64,000 nt of DNA from Dysosmobacter segnis (GCF_014297285.1 NZ_JACOQI010000007.1:102040-166039); one strand, 5' to 3'. Numbered from the stretch's first letter, positions 48,793 to 57,194 are shown. Translations and numbers: made by a program. Notes: a model not told the origin generated them from the sequence alone.

Positions 48793-49770
48793 TCATCTTT
48801 CGTTCAAATGCGCCCGCAGACGTTCCAGATTTCCCCGCATAAGCGTCACATACGTCTCTCCCCCTGCCAACTCATTTGGGGACACGTTGTGGCAGGTGTG
48901 GAACATGGCAGTTTCCGCCCCCGCAGCCTCGGCGATGGCGTCCGCCACCAGATGATTGGAAAACTCAATATACCAGACCGTCGAAATCCCTTCCTCCCGT
49001 ACCTTGTCCGTCAGAAAAGCAATGGTCGCGGCGGACGGTTCCGTCTGGGTGGAGCATCCCGGAAATGCCGCGTAGTACCGCAGATCAAATTCTTCCGCAA
49101 AGTACCGCAGTGGGAACCGATCTCCAAACACCATGGTCCGGTCCGGCAAGCTGTCGAAAAACGCATGAAATTCGCCGTCCAGAGTGTCGATCTCCTCCGC
49201 ATATTTCTCTGCGTTGGCCCGATACCGTTCCCCATTCGCACTGTCCAACTCCGCCAGCACCTCCCCAAACTGCCGGGTGATGGCCGCGGCGTTGGCCGGG
49301 GCGGTCCAAACATGCTCATCGATCTCCGTCACGGTCCCTAAGTGGTCGTGGTCATGGTCATCCTCGTCCTCATCGTGGTGATGCCCCACTTCCTCCTGCA
49401 TCCCCTCTACGTGCTCCTCCTCCAGAGTCTCCACGCAGTCGATCAGCGCCAGTGTCCGGCCCGTAGGCTCCGCCGCCTCTAAAATCGTTTCTACCCACTG
49501 GTCGGAGTCCCCTCCCAGATACAAAAAGAGGTCACAGCTCTGCACCTTCAAAATATCCGCCGGGGTGGGTTCATAGGAATGGCTTTCCGTCCCCGGCGGC
49601 AGCAGTAATTCCACATCCGCTAAGTCTCCGGCGGCGGCCCGGGCAAAGTCATACGCCGGAAATACAGTCGCTACGATGTGCAGCTTTCCATCCTCCGGTT
49701 CCTGCACGGATGCCGGTGCGCATCCTGCCAGCAGCGCCAGTGCCAGCATACAAATCAACAGTTTTTTCAC
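48793..49770 (-). CDS. Zinc/manganese ABC transporter substrate-binding lipoprotein (ZnuA/AdcA-like)
   Basis: A 325-aa cluster A-I metal-binding protein. It starts with a GTG (MKKLLICMLALALLAGCAPAS), a lipoprotein signal with the LAGC box. The metal ligands are expected at AYDFARAA..GTESHSYEPTPAD, the His-rich loop HHHDEDEDDHDHDH (around 131-145), and the C-terminal GCSTQTEPSA and FSNHLVADAIAEAAG regions. The His/Asp loop argues for zinc. A Fur/Zur-type box lies just upstream (49789-49803). No ATPase or permease gene is adjacent, so it must use components elsewhere or serve as a storage or sensor protein. Confidence 0.88.
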   Translation of the reverse strand: MKKLLICMLALALLAGCAPASVQEPEDGKLHIVATVFPAYDFARAAAGDLADVELLLPPGTESHSYEPTPADILKVQSCDLFLYLGGDSDQWVETILEAAEPTGRTLALIDCVETLEEEHVEGMQEEVGHHHDEDEDDHDHDHLGTVTEIDEHVWTAPANAAAITRQFGEVLAELDSANGERYRANAEKYAEEIDTLDGEFHAFFDSLPDRTMVFGDRFPLRYFAEEFDLRYYAAFPGCSTQTEPSAATIAFLTDKVREEGISTVWYIEFSNHLVADAIAEAAGAETAMFHTCHNVSPNELAGGETYVTLMRGNLERLRAHLNER

Positions 49771-49788
49771 AGTGGTCTCCTTACAATT

Positions 49789-49803
49789 TGAGAATCATTT
49801 TCA
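49789..49803. promoter_or_regulatory. Fur/Zur-type 7-1-7 box upstream of the metal-binding lipoprotein
   Basis: TGAGAAT-C-ATTTTCA is a 7-1-7 inverted repeat with six of seven arm positions matched, the pattern recognised by Fur-family repressors. It lies 19 bases before the GTG start and likely overlaps the promoter, consistent with zinc- or iron-dependent repression. Confidence 0.6.
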
Positions 49804-49825
49804 AATAAGATACCACATCCGCCCT

Positions 49826-49857
49826 CAAAAAGCAACCCCGACTATCCGTCGGGGCTG
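49826..49857 (-). terminator. Terminator after the peptidase D operon
   Basis: GCAGCCCCGAC/GTCGGGGTTGC with a GGATA loop, followed by TTTTTGA on the minus strand, about 15 bases after the pepD stop codon. Confidence 0.85.
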
Positions 49858-49872
49858 CCTCTGTTTTCCTGT

Positions 49873-51312
49873 TTACTTGCTGCGCTTCAGAACCTCACAC
49901 AGCAGCTTCCACGTCCGCTGGACGGACGCGATGTGCATCCGCTCTCTGGGCGTATGGATATCCGTCAGGTCCGGGCCGAAGGACACACAATCCAGTCCCG
50001 GCAGCTTTTCACCCAACAGGCCGCACTCCAGACCGGCGTGAATCGTCTCCACCACCGGCTCCTTGCCGTACTGCTCCCGGTAGACCTCGATCATCCGCTC
50101 CCGGAGGGGAGAATCCGGCAGATATTCCCAGGCGGGATAGTCACCGATCACGTCCACACGGCCCCCCATCTGCTCCGTCAGGCACCGCAGGCGGTCCCGA
50201 ACCATCTGCTTCTGGCTGGCTACGCTGCTGCGGACGGAGCACACCGCCGTCATTTCATCGTCGCCGCATTTCAGAATGCCTATATTCAAGGAAGTCTGCA
50301 CCAGACCGGGAATATCCATACTCATGGCCTGCACCCCGTTAGGCAGGCAGGTCAGCATGCAAAGCGCCTTGCCGGTGGTCACTTCGTCCATCGGCAGGCT
50401 CTTGGTCTCCACCGTTTCCACAGCTACCGTCAGACCGGGATCCGCGATCCGGTATTCCTTCTTCATCTCCGCAGCCAGCGTCTCCGCAGCCTTCCGGGCC
50501 GCACTGCCGTCAACCACGGTGACCACCGCCGCCGCCGCCGTGGGGATGGCGTTGTCCTTGCTGCCACCCTCGGCGGATACCAGACGCAGCTCCGTCACGG
50601 CAGACATGGCCCGCAGCAGCCGCCCCATCAGCACATTGGCGTTGGCATGGCCCTTGTTGATCTCCACGCCGGAGTGACCGCCCACCAGGCCGGACACCCG
50701 CACTACCAGCGTCTCCCCAGAGAAGTTCTCCCGGACCAGCGGCAGATGGCAGAACACGCTGCTGCCACCGGCGCAGCCCACGGTGAAGATCCCCTCCTCC
50801 TCGGAGTCGATATTCAGCATGGTCCGGCCTTGCAGAGGTGTCACATCCAGCACGGCGGCACCCAACATACCGATCTCCTCGTCGGTGGTCAGCACGACCT
50901 CCAGCCGGGGATGCTGCACGGTGGTGTCCTCCAGCGCCGCCAGTGCCATGGCTACGGCGATGCCGTCATCGCCGCCCAGAGTTGTCCCCTTGGCGCCTAC
51001 CAGATCGCCGTCCGCAAAGAGGTCCAAGCCCTCCTTGTCCATATCCTTGGCGCAGCCCGCCTCCTTTTCGCATACCATGTCCACATGGCCCTGCAGGATC
51101 ACCGCCGGGGCGTCCTCATAGCCCGGCGTGGCCGGGGCGATCAGGATCACGTTGTTGGCTTCGTCCTGATAATGCTCCAGCCCCAGCTTTTCGCCAAACG
51201 CCACGCACCAGTCGCTGATGGCCTTGGTGTTGGTGGAGCCGTGCGGAATGGCGCACATCTCCTCAAAAATTTCAAATACCCGCTTCGGTTCTAAATTGGA
51301 CAGGATCGCCAT
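49873..51312 (-). CDS. pepD: Aminoacyl-histidine dipeptidase (PepD, M20C)
   Basis: A 479-aa zinc dipeptidase of the M20 family hydrolysing Xaa-His dipeptides such as carnosine. Motifs: AVILQGHVDMVCEKE, the second ligand DGDLVGAKGTTLGGDDGIAVAMALAAL, VVLTTDEEIGMLGA (catalytic Glu pair), and HAGLECGLLGEKLPGLDCVSFGPDLTDIHTPRERM near the end. The length and organisation fit the beta-Ala-His dipeptidase group. It is the last gene of the ABC-YlmH-DUF4177-DUF896 operon (gap 1 base). Confidence 0.93.
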   Translation of the reverse strand: MAILSNLEPKRVFEIFEEMCAIPHGSTNTKAISDWCVAFGEKLGLEHYQDEANNVILIAPATPGYEDAPAVILQGHVDMVCEKEAGCAKDMDKEGLDLFADGDLVGAKGTTLGGDDGIAVAMALAALEDTTVQHPRLEVVLTTDEEIGMLGAAVLDVTPLQGRTMLNIDSEEEGIFTVGCAGGSSVFCHLPLVRENFSGETLVVRVSGLVGGHSGVEINKGHANANVLMGRLLRAMSAVTELRLVSAEGGSKDNAIPTAAAAVVTVVDGSAARKAAETLAAEMKKEYRIADPGLTVAVETVETKSLPMDEVTTGKALCMLTCLPNGVQAMSMDIPGLVQTSLNIGILKCGDDEMTAVCSVRSSVASQKQMVRDRLRCLTEQMGGRVDVIGDYPAWEYLPDSPLRERMIEVYREQYGKEPVVETIHAGLECGLLGEKLPGLDCVSFGPDLTDIHTPRERMHIASVQRTWKLLCEVLKRSK

Positions 51313-51313
51313 G

Positions 51314-51526
51314 TTACTTCTCTCCCTTTTTCTGTAATTTTATTTTGTTGCCCTTTTCATCCACGATATAGGTATTGTCCAGCTGCCCTTTCAAATTGCC
51401 CAGCACGGAATCAATGTATTCCCGCCGCAGGGCGGCGCGCTCCATCTCCTCCCACTCCGTCAACCCTTCGGGGCTTTTTGCCTTCTTCGCCAATTCGTTG
51501 ATCCGGTCTATTTGCTTTTGTTCCAT
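51314..51526 (-). CDS. DUF896 domain-containing protein
   Basis: A 70-aa protein, MEQKQIDRINELAKKAKSPEGLTEWEEMERAALRREYIDSVLGNLKGQLDNTYIVDEKGN, the DUF896 (YnzC/YlaN-like) family of small SOS- or stress-linked cytosolic Firmicutes proteins. Function not established. Two bases separate it from DUF4177 and one from pepD. Confidence 0.9.
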   Translation of the reverse strand: MEQKQIDRINELAKKAKSPEGLTEWEEMERAALRREYIDSVLGNLKGQLDNTYIVDEKGNKIKLQKKGEK

Positions 51527-51528
51527 AT

Positions 51529-51759
51529 TTACTCCTTTTCCGCGGTTTCCCGTTCAAAAACGAGGTCTATCGTTTCTATAAAGCCGCCTGCCCGTTGGGT
51601 GGCCGGGATCCAGCCCGCAAACCGCCATCCGTCGGCAGCCCATTTCCGGATGATCTCCTGATGGCCCACTGTTGCCAGTCCAACGCCGCCCAAAAAGCTG
51701 TACCCGCCGGAGCCGGTGCAGTCCACCCGTTCAAATTCATATTCCAGCACAGAAACCAC
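51529..51759 (-). CDS. DUF4177 domain-containing protein
   Basis: A 76-aa protein with the DUF4177 pattern: MVSVLEYEFERVDCTGSGGYSFLGGVGLATVGHQEIIRKWAADGWRFAGWIPATQRAGGFIETIDLVFER. Beta-alpha domain of unknown function, widespread in Firmicutes. Gap of 3 bases to YlmH and 2 to DUF896. Confidence 0.85.
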   Translation of the reverse strand: MVSVLEYEFERVDCTGSGGYSFLGGVGLATVGHQEIIRKWAADGWRFAGWIPATQRAGGFIETIDLVFERETAEKE

Positions 51760-51762
51760 CTC

Positions 51763-52560
51763 TCACTTATAGCACTGCACGGTGATGGGGATGCGGCCCT
51801 TTTTCGTCAAGGCTCCCACCTCCGTCAGCTCAAATTTCCCAAAGCCCCTTGCAGAGACCGTATCGCCCTCGGAAACCGTCCGATCCGGCTTCGTGCACTC
51901 CCGCCAGTTCAGCTGCACCCGGCCGCTTTCGATAAGTGCCGCTGCCTTGCCCCGGGCCATGCGGAAGCCGGTGGAGCACACGGCGTCCAGCCGCAGGGAG
52001 GACACCGTATCCCGCCGTTCCTCCCGTCGGATCTCCGGGATGTGGACGCAGCCGGGGTCGATCTCCGCCACCTGCAGCTTTACCCGTCCGGCGGACTCCC
52101 AGCTTTGCGCCAGAAATTCCGCCACGGTATCCAGCACCAGCACATCGGCGCTGGCCGGCCCTACTAAAATATCTCCGATTTTCTCCCGGACGATCCCCAT
52201 GCCCATGAGACTGCCCAAAAAATCCCGGTGGGTCAGATTCTCTCCCTCCCGGAAGGCCGCCCGCAGACACCGGATGGGGCTGTACGTTCCGGCGTCCGAA
52301 GGGTCCATCCAATCCGGCAGGAACAGGAGCACCGCCCGTTCCGCGCCGTCATAGCCGCCCCAGCGGATATATGCTGTTTCCGGAATTCCCGCCGCATGAA
52401 GCAGATCGGCGGCCTGCGCCTGCTGGGCGGGGCTTAAAAAGTCCGTTGCCGCCGGGATATTCCGCTCTGATGCCTGCTTGGCCCGATCCAGTACCCGGGC
52501 CAGCAGCGTCCGGTCCTCTCCCAGAGCGCCGCACTGGTCCAGCAGCTTGCTCTTATCCAT
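51763..52560 (-). CDS. ylmH: RNA-binding protein YlmH (S4 domain)
   Basis: A 265-aa protein: an N-terminal YlmH domain (LLDQCGALGEDRTLLARVLDRAKQASERNIPAATDFLSPAQQAQAADLL, YIRWGGYDGAERAVLLFLPDW, REFLGSLMGMGIVREKIGDILVG) and a C-terminal S4 domain (RMARGKAAALIESGRVQLNWREC). YlmH is a ribosome-associated RNA-binding protein, recently linked in B. subtilis to rescue of stalled large subunits. The ATG at 52560 (MDKSKLLDQ) overlaps the ABC stop by 8 bases; the frame runs 11 codons further. Confidence 0.9.
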   Translation of the reverse strand: MDKSKLLDQCGALGEDRTLLARVLDRAKQASERNIPAATDFLSPAQQAQAADLLHAAGIPETAYIRWGGYDGAERAVLLFLPDWMDPSDAGTYSPIRCLRAAFREGENLTHRDFLGSLMGMGIVREKIGDILVGPASADVLVLDTVAEFLAQSWESAGRVKLQVAEIDPGCVHIPEIRREERRDTVSSLRLDAVCSTGFRMARGKAAALIESGRVQLNWRECTKPDRTVSEGDTVSARGFGKFELTEVGALTKKGRIPITVQCYK

Positions 52561-54304
52561 GGCGCAGCTCCTGTGTCCGCACCAACCGGGCATAAGCGCC
52601 GTTTTTCGCCATCAGCTCATCATGCCGCCCCAGCTCCGCCACCCGGCCGTCCTCGATCACCGCGATGCGGTCCGCGTTCCGCACGGTGGACAGTCGGTGG
52701 GCAATGATGATGGTAGTCCGCCCCTGGGAAAGCCGTTCAAAGGTCTCCTGCAATTTTGCCTCCGTCACGCTGTCCAGCGCCGAGGTGGCCTCGTCCAAAA
52801 TCAGCACCGGCGGATTTTTCAAAAAGATCCGGGCAATGGAGATCCGCTGCTTCTGTCCGCCGGAGAGCAGCGTCCCCCGCTCGCCCACATAGGTCTCCAA
52901 ACCGTCAGGCATGGCCTGAATATCGTCATAGATCTCTGCCAGCTGCGCTGCTCGGATGACCTCCTCCTCGGTTGCCTCCGGCTTGCCGCAGCGGATGTTG
53001 TTCAGAATACTGTCAGCAAACAGAAATACGTCCTGCTGCACCACGCCCACCTGCTGCCGCAGAGAGCGCTGGGTCACGTGGCGCACATCCTGTCCATCGA
53101 TGCGGATATCACCGTCCGTCACATCGTAAAATCTTGGGATCAGCTTGCACAGGGTAGACTTTCCGCCGCCGGAGGGGCCCACCACCGCTAGCGTCTCTCC
53201 CGCCTTGATATGCAGATCCACATCGTGAAGCACATCCAGATCTCCCTCATAGGCAAAGCTGACGTGGTCCACATCCACCTGTCCCTTTACGTCGGTCAGC
53301 TCCACGGCGTCCGGCACGTCCTTCATGGCCGGCTCCGTCCGCATCAGCTCCAGAAAGCGGGAAAAACCGGCAGTGCCGTTGGCCAGCAGCTCGGAAAAGT
53401 TGGCCAGCTTCCGAACGGGATTCACAAAGGTTGTGATATACAGACTGAAGGTGATCAGGTCCACGGTGTTCAGCTCGCCCCGCATAATGAGGACGCCGCC
53501 GGCGGCGATCACCGCCACGGAGAGAATGGACAGGAAGAATTCCATCACGCCGTTGAATCGGCCCATCGCCTTATGAAATTCCTTCTTGGAGGTTTTATAA
53601 ATGTCATTGGAGACATTGAACTTCTCCAGTTCCTCCGCCTCGTTGGCGAAGGCCTTTGCCGTGCGGATGCCGGAGATACCGGACTCGATCCCCGCGTTAA
53701 TGGCGGCGGTTTTCTGCTTCACATGGCGGGACGCCTGACTCATCGACCGGCGGCAGGTCCACACCACGATCAAAAACACCGGCAGAATGGCGGCGATCAC
53801 CAGCGCCAGCCGCCACTGGATCGTAAACATGATGACAAGGGCGCCGATGACGGTCACGCCGGAGATGAAAATATCCTCCGGGCCGTGATGGGCCAGCTCC
53901 GTGATCTCAAACAGCTCGCTGGTCAGGCGGCTCATCAAAGCGCCGGTCCGATTGCGGTCATAGTAGCCGAAATCCAGTTCCTGCATGTGGCGGAACAGAT
54001 CCCGGCGGATGTCCGCCTCTACCAGAATACCAAAAGTGTGCCCGTAGTAGCCGATGATATAGGTCAACACCCCCCGCACCGCAAAAGCCGCTGCGGCCAC
54101 TGCCATCACCGTGAAAAAGGTGCGGTATGCGTTCTGCGGAAGCAACTCGTACATACACCAGCGGGACAGGTACGGAAAGGCCAGATCGATCAGCGCAATG
54201 GTAAGGGCGCAGACCATATCCAGCACAAACAGCTTCTTATGGGGTTTGAAATAAGACAGAAAGATCCGCAGATCGGACCGCTCCTGAAATTCCTTGGTGG
54301 TCAT
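52553..54304 (-). CDS. ABC transporter, fused permease and ATP-binding protein
   Basis: A 583-aa half-transporter of the exporter type. Six transmembrane segments lie in residues 20-310, then the nucleotide-binding domain: Walker A GPSGGGKST (around 375), Q loop VGVVQQDVFLFADS, signature LSGGQKQR (around 478), Walker B ILDEATSALD (around 498), H loop IIAHRLSTV. Homodimer or heterodimer exporter of lipids, peptides or drugs; substrate unknown. First gene of a tight five-gene operon with YlmH, DUF4177, DUF896 and pepD. Confidence 0.93.
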   Translation of the reverse strand: MTTKEFQERSDLRIFLSYFKPHKKLFVLDMVCALTIALIDLAFPYLSRWCMYELLPQNAYRTFFTVMAVAAAAFAVRGVLTYIIGYYGHTFGILVEADIRRDLFRHMQELDFGYYDRNRTGALMSRLTSELFEITELAHHGPEDIFISGVTVIGALVIMFTIQWRLALVIAAILPVFLIVVWTCRRSMSQASRHVKQKTAAINAGIESGISGIRTAKAFANEAEELEKFNVSNDIYKTSKKEFHKAMGRFNGVMEFFLSILSVAVIAAGGVLIMRGELNTVDLITFSLYITTFVNPVRKLANFSELLANGTAGFSRFLELMRTEPAMKDVPDAVELTDVKGQVDVDHVSFAYEGDLDVLHDVDLHIKAGETLAVVGPSGGGKSTLCKLIPRFYDVTDGDIRIDGQDVRHVTQRSLRQQVGVVQQDVFLFADSILNNIRCGKPEATEEEVIRAAQLAEIYDDIQAMPDGLETYVGERGTLLSGGQKQRISIARIFLKNPPVLILDEATSALDSVTEAKLQETFERLSQGRTTIIIAHRLSTVRNADRIAVIEDGRVAELGRHDELMAKNGAYARLVRTQELRHG

Positions 54305-54418
54305 GAAAAATTCAAAGCTCCTCTCACAGAGTACAGCCGCTTTTTCCGGCTGCTGTCCGCCTCCGGCGGACCGATAGCTGCATCATACCATGATTTTCCC
54401 ACCTTGGCAATGGGGAAA

Positions 54419-54458
54419 CAGCCCCCCGAACGCGCCGCGTCCGGGGAGCTGTCGGAAA
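54419..54458 (-). terminator. Hairpin after the SH3 protein gene
   Basis: ACAGCTCCCCGGACGC with GCGTTCGGGGGGCTGT (minus strand), an imperfect GC-rich stem followed by TTTCCCC. No long T run, so termination efficiency is uncertain. Confidence 0.45.
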
Positions 54459-54467
54459 AGCGTATGC

Positions 54468-55427
54468 TCAGCTGTTGGTCAGATAATCGCCCTTCATGTA
54501 GCCGGTGGTATCCCGGCCGCCGGGGCCGGAGAAGGTGATCTCATACCAGCCGTCACCGGCGCTCTTCACGATCTTCACATCGCTGCCGTTTGTCAGGGAT
54601 GCAATGGAATCGTAGCTCTTGCCAGGACCGGAACGGACGAACACACCGCCGCCGGCATTGGTCACCTTACCGCTGCCGGTTTTCAGGGCCCCGGACGTGG
54701 TTGTGGTGCTGCCGGCCGTACCTGTGGTAGTACCCGTGGTTGTACCTGTTGTGCCCGTGGTGGTGCCGGAGGCACCTGTGGAAGTGGTCACCGCTGTGGT
54801 TGACAGGAATTCACCCTTCATATAACCGGTGGTATCCCGGCCGCCGGGGCCGGAGAACGTGATCTCATACCAGCCGTTCCCGGCGTCCTTCACCACCTTC
54901 ACCTCGTCGCCGTTTTTCAGGGAAGCAATGGGCGTACCGCTGGTGCTGGGGTCCGGTCGGACATTAACGCCGGTAGCGGCGTTCACCACAGTGGCGGTAC
55001 TGCCGGTCATTGTGCCCGGCGTGGTAGGTGTTGTGGGTGTAATGGGCGTGGTGGTATCCGGTTCATCCGGCATCACGCCGGGATCCGTATTGTCCTCAGG
55101 CTCCTCCATCTCGCCCGGTTCCGAGGGATTCTTCTCCGTGCTGTCATCCGGCTGCACCGGCGTCACCACGCCAGGTTGAGGCGTCACCGGATCCTTGGGG
55201 CCGGTAGGACTTTTGTCATCCCGCAGCAGGAAAAGCAAAATCCCCGCCATGATCAGGATCAGCACCACCAGTATCGGCGTCAGCACGCTGAAATGACGGC
55301 TCTGCCGGGCCCGCCGGCCTCCCCGGTCCTTGCCCTTTCGCAAAACCTCTTCCTCCTCGCAGAAGGGGCAATACTTATAGGTATCGGAGTATTTCTCCCC
55401 GCAGTCGGGACAGCGCTTCATCGCCAT
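54468..55427 (-). CDS. Membrane-anchored protein with zinc ribbon and two SH3 repeats
   Basis: A 319-aa protein. Residues 5-21 form a zinc-ribbon CPDC/CPFC; residues 44-68 are one transmembrane helix (FSVLTPILVVLILIMAGILLFLL); a Pro/Thr/Glu/Asp-rich stalk follows, with two bacterial SH3_3 domains (around 143-205 and 257-319) separated by a Thr/Gly-rich linker (GTTTGTTTGTT-like). The SH3 repeats are nearly identical (KVVKDAGNGWYEITFSGPGGRDTTGYMKG). It is likely anchored with SH3 domains outside, binding cell wall or a partner. Promoter at 55487-55515. Confidence 0.82.
   Translation of the reverse strand: MAMKRCPDCGEKYSDTYKYCPFCEEEEVLRKGKDRGGRRARQSRHFSVLTPILVVLILIMAGILLFLLRDDKSPTGPKDPVTPQPGVVTPVQPDDSTEKNPSEPGEMEEPEDNTDPGVMPDEPDTTTPITPTTPTTPGTMTGSTATVVNAATGVNVRPDPSTSGTPIASLKNGDEVKVVKDAGNGWYEITFSGPGGRDTTGYMKGEFLSTTAVTTSTGASGTTTGTTGTTTGTTTGTAGSTTTTSGALKTGSGKVTNAGGGVFVRSGPGKSYDSIASLTNGSDVKIVKSAGDGWYEITFSGPGGRDTTGYMKGDYLTNS
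54487..54560. repeat. Internal DNA repeat of SH3 domains, copy 1
   Basis: The coding stretch for TGYMKG-RGGPGSF-type SH3 strands is near-identical to 54817-54890 (copy 2), for example GCCGCCGGGGCCGGAGAA in both. The two domains arose by recent duplication. Confidence 0.75.
54817..54890. repeat. Internal DNA repeat of SH3 domains, copy 2
   Basis: Second copy of the SH3-encoding repeat (see 54487-54560); the linker between them is Thr/Gly/Ser-rich. Confidence 0.75.
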
Positions 55428-55486
55428 AGTGGTCCTCCTTGTATCCGCACTCGACAGTATCAGACTCTCGTAAATTTATACTTTAC

Positions 55487-55515
55487 ATAATACCGATTTT
55501 TGTGCATTCAGTCAA
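55487..55515 (-). promoter_or_regulatory. Promoter of the SH3 protein gene
   Basis: Minus-strand -35 TTGACT (55510-55515), 17-base spacer, -10 TATTAT (55487-55492). Expected start about 50 bases before the GGAGG site of the gene. Confidence 0.65.
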
Positions 55516-55555
55516 GTAGAGCCGGGTCGATTTCACAGGAATTTCATACTTTTTC

Positions 55556-55584
55556 TTGCTTTCATGTTATCGGACACCTATAAT
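55556..55584 (+). promoter_or_regulatory. Promoter of the uridine kinase gene
   Basis: Plus-strand -35 TTGCTT (55556-55561), 17-base spacer, consensus -10 TATAAT (55579-55584). It gives a leader of about 90 nt before the ATG. Confidence 0.7.
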
Positions 55585-55681
55585 AAAATTATATACTGTC
55601 AACCAAACGTGAAAAATACGCCTGCCATCACCAATACGCACCCCACGTGCCCGCTACTTTATATGAAATGGGAGGTTCCTC

Positions 55682-56299
55682 ATGAGTACCATCCTGATCG
55701 GTATCGCCGGCGGTACCGGCTTCGGCAAAACCACCCTCACCCGGCATCTGAAAGAGCATTTCGGCCCGGAAGTCACCGTCATCGGCCATGACAATTACTA
55801 TAAGCGTCAGGACGGCAAGACTCTGGAAGAACGGGCCAAGGTAAATTATGACCACCCCGCCGCCTTTGATACGGAGCTGCTCATCGAGCATCTGAAGGAG
55901 TTGAAAGAGGGCCGCCCCATCCGTTGCCCGGTCTACTCTTATGTGGAGCACAACCGCACGGAGGAGACCCGGGAAATCCTCCCTACCAAGGTTATCATCG
56001 TAAAGGGCATCCTGATTTTCCAGAACCCCACTCTCCGGGATATGTTTGACATTAAGATCTTTGTGGAGACGGATGCCGACGTCCGCATCCTCCGCCGTGC
56101 TTTGCGGGATGTGGAGGAACGGGGCCGGACGCTCCAATCTGTTGTCACCCAATACCTCACCACGGTAAAACCCATGCACGAGCAGTATGTGGAGCCAAGC
56201 CGCAAATTTGCCGACATCATCGTCTTGGAGGGCGGCCGCAATCTGGTGGCCCTGGAGATGATCATGCAGCGCATCCGCGCCCACATCGACACCCCTTGA
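55682..56299 (+). CDS. udk: Uridine kinase-like protein with altered active-site residues
   Basis: A 205-aa P-loop kinase matching uridine/cytidine kinase along its length (TRHLKEHFGPEVTVIGHDNYYKRQDGK, YDHPAAFDTELLIEHLKEL, RCPVYSYVEHNR, DADVRILRRALRDVEERGRTLQSVVTQYL, KPMHEQYVEPS). Two departures: the P-loop is GGTGFGKT (10-17), with Phe where Ser is usual, and the usual Glu of the VEGIL motif is Lys108 (VIIVKGIL). It may retain or have lost kinase activity. GGGAGG lies 5 bases before the ATG. Terminator follows. Confidence 0.85.
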   Translation: MSTILIGIAGGTGFGKTTLTRHLKEHFGPEVTVIGHDNYYKRQDGKTLEERAKVNYDHPAAFDTELLIEHLKELKEGRPIRCPVYSYVEHNRTEETREILPTKVIIVKGILIFQNPTLRDMFDIKIFVETDADVRILRRALRDVEERGRTLQSVVTQYLTTVKPMHEQYVEPSRKFADIIVLEGGRNLVALEMIMQRIRAHIDTP

Positions 56300-56304
56300 A
56301 TTTT

Positions 56305-56350
56305 CTAAAATCGAAGCGGAGATGGCTTTTCCCATCTCCGCTTCGTCATA
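56305..56350. terminator. Bidirectional terminator between udk and DUF523
   Basis: A 13-base stem GAAGCGGAGATGG/CCATCTCCGCTTC (56313-56325 and 56332-56344) flanked by AT-rich tracts. Confidence 0.8.
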
Positions 56351-56392
56351 TTTCGGCATGATTATACATTTCGGAATCATTTCACCTGCCTT

Positions 56393-56842
56393 TTACGGTT
56401 TTTCCCCGTCTGGCGCCAACAACTCCAAAACCTGACTCTCTCCCAGCACACGGATTCCGTGTGCCCGCAGCAGTGCCGCCGTTACGCCGTCCCCGGCGGT
56501 GAGGGTGCCGGTAAATGTGCCGTCATAAACGGCTCCGCAGCCGCAAGAAGGGCTTCGCTCCTTCAGCACCGCCGCCTTACAGCCCAGCAGCTGATATAGC
56601 CGCAAGGCACACGCCGCCCCCCGGCGGTACTGCTCCGTCACGTCCTCCCCGGTGCACATCACCACCCGGTCCCCCCGCCGTTCCGACGGATTTCGCGGGG
56701 TGGGCAGACCGCCCATCTGCTCCGGGCACATCGGGATCAACTCGTGGCGCCGCGCCAGTTCCTCCACCCAGAGTTGTGGCTTGGATGTGCCGTCATACCG
56801 GCAGGGAAGGCCCAGCAGACACGCTGAGATCAGGATTTTCAT
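56393..56842 (-). CDS. DUF523 domain-containing protein
   Basis: A 149-aa protein: ILISACLLGLPCRYDGTSKP at the N-terminus, EQMGGLPTPRNPSERRGDRVVM and SPSCGCGAVYDGTFTGTLTAGDGVTAALL, all DUF523 signature. The conserved cysteines suggest a metal site or a desulfidase-like activity, not proven here. Gap of 1 base from the DUF3783 gene. Confidence 0.9.
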   Translation of the reverse strand: MKILISACLLGLPCRYDGTSKPQLWVEELARRHELIPMCPEQMGGLPTPRNPSERRGDRVVMCTGEDVTEQYRRGAACALRLYQLLGCKAAVLKERSPSCGCGAVYDGTFTGTLTAGDGVTAALLRAHGIRVLGESQVLELLAPDGEKP

Positions 56843-56843
56843 T

Positions 56844-57194
56844 CTATCCCCTCCCCATAGCCCGGTGTTCCCGCTGAAGCTCCCGGTAAAGCCGTCCCGG
56901 CGTCCAGCTTCGGTTGTCCGGCGTCAGCACCGCCTTCAGGCATATGACCCCGGCCTGACGCAGCGCCGCCAACAGGCCGTCCAACTCCCGCTCCAAACCG
57001 CAGAATACCAGCATCTTCCCGCCGATGGGCACACCGCTCTTTCCGCCGGTCTTTCCTTGGGCCAGAGCATCCAGCGTCAGGCCGCAGCTCTCCTTCGCCA
57101 CCGGCACGGCCTCTCCGCCGAACTGCTGAACGATACCCGCCACCGTTAAGATCTCCGGCAGCGTTTCAAACCCAAACAGCAATACCTTTTTCAC
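56844..57194 (-). CDS. DUF3783 domain-containing protein
   Basis: A 116-aa protein starting at GTG 57194 (MKKVLLFGFETLPEILTVAGIVQQFGGEAVPVAKESCGLTLDALAQG), then GKMLVFCGLERELDGLLAALRQAGVICLKAVLTPDNRSW and PGRLYRELQREHRAM. The start is chosen over an upstream frame because GTGA overlaps the NUDIX stop and GGAG precedes it. DUF3783 is of unknown function. Confidence 0.82.
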   Translation of the reverse strand: MKKVLLFGFETLPEILTVAGIVQQFGGEAVPVAKESCGLTLDALAQGKTGGKSGVPIGGKMLVFCGLERELDGLLAALRQAGVICLKAVLTPDNRSWTPGRLYRELQREHRAMGRG

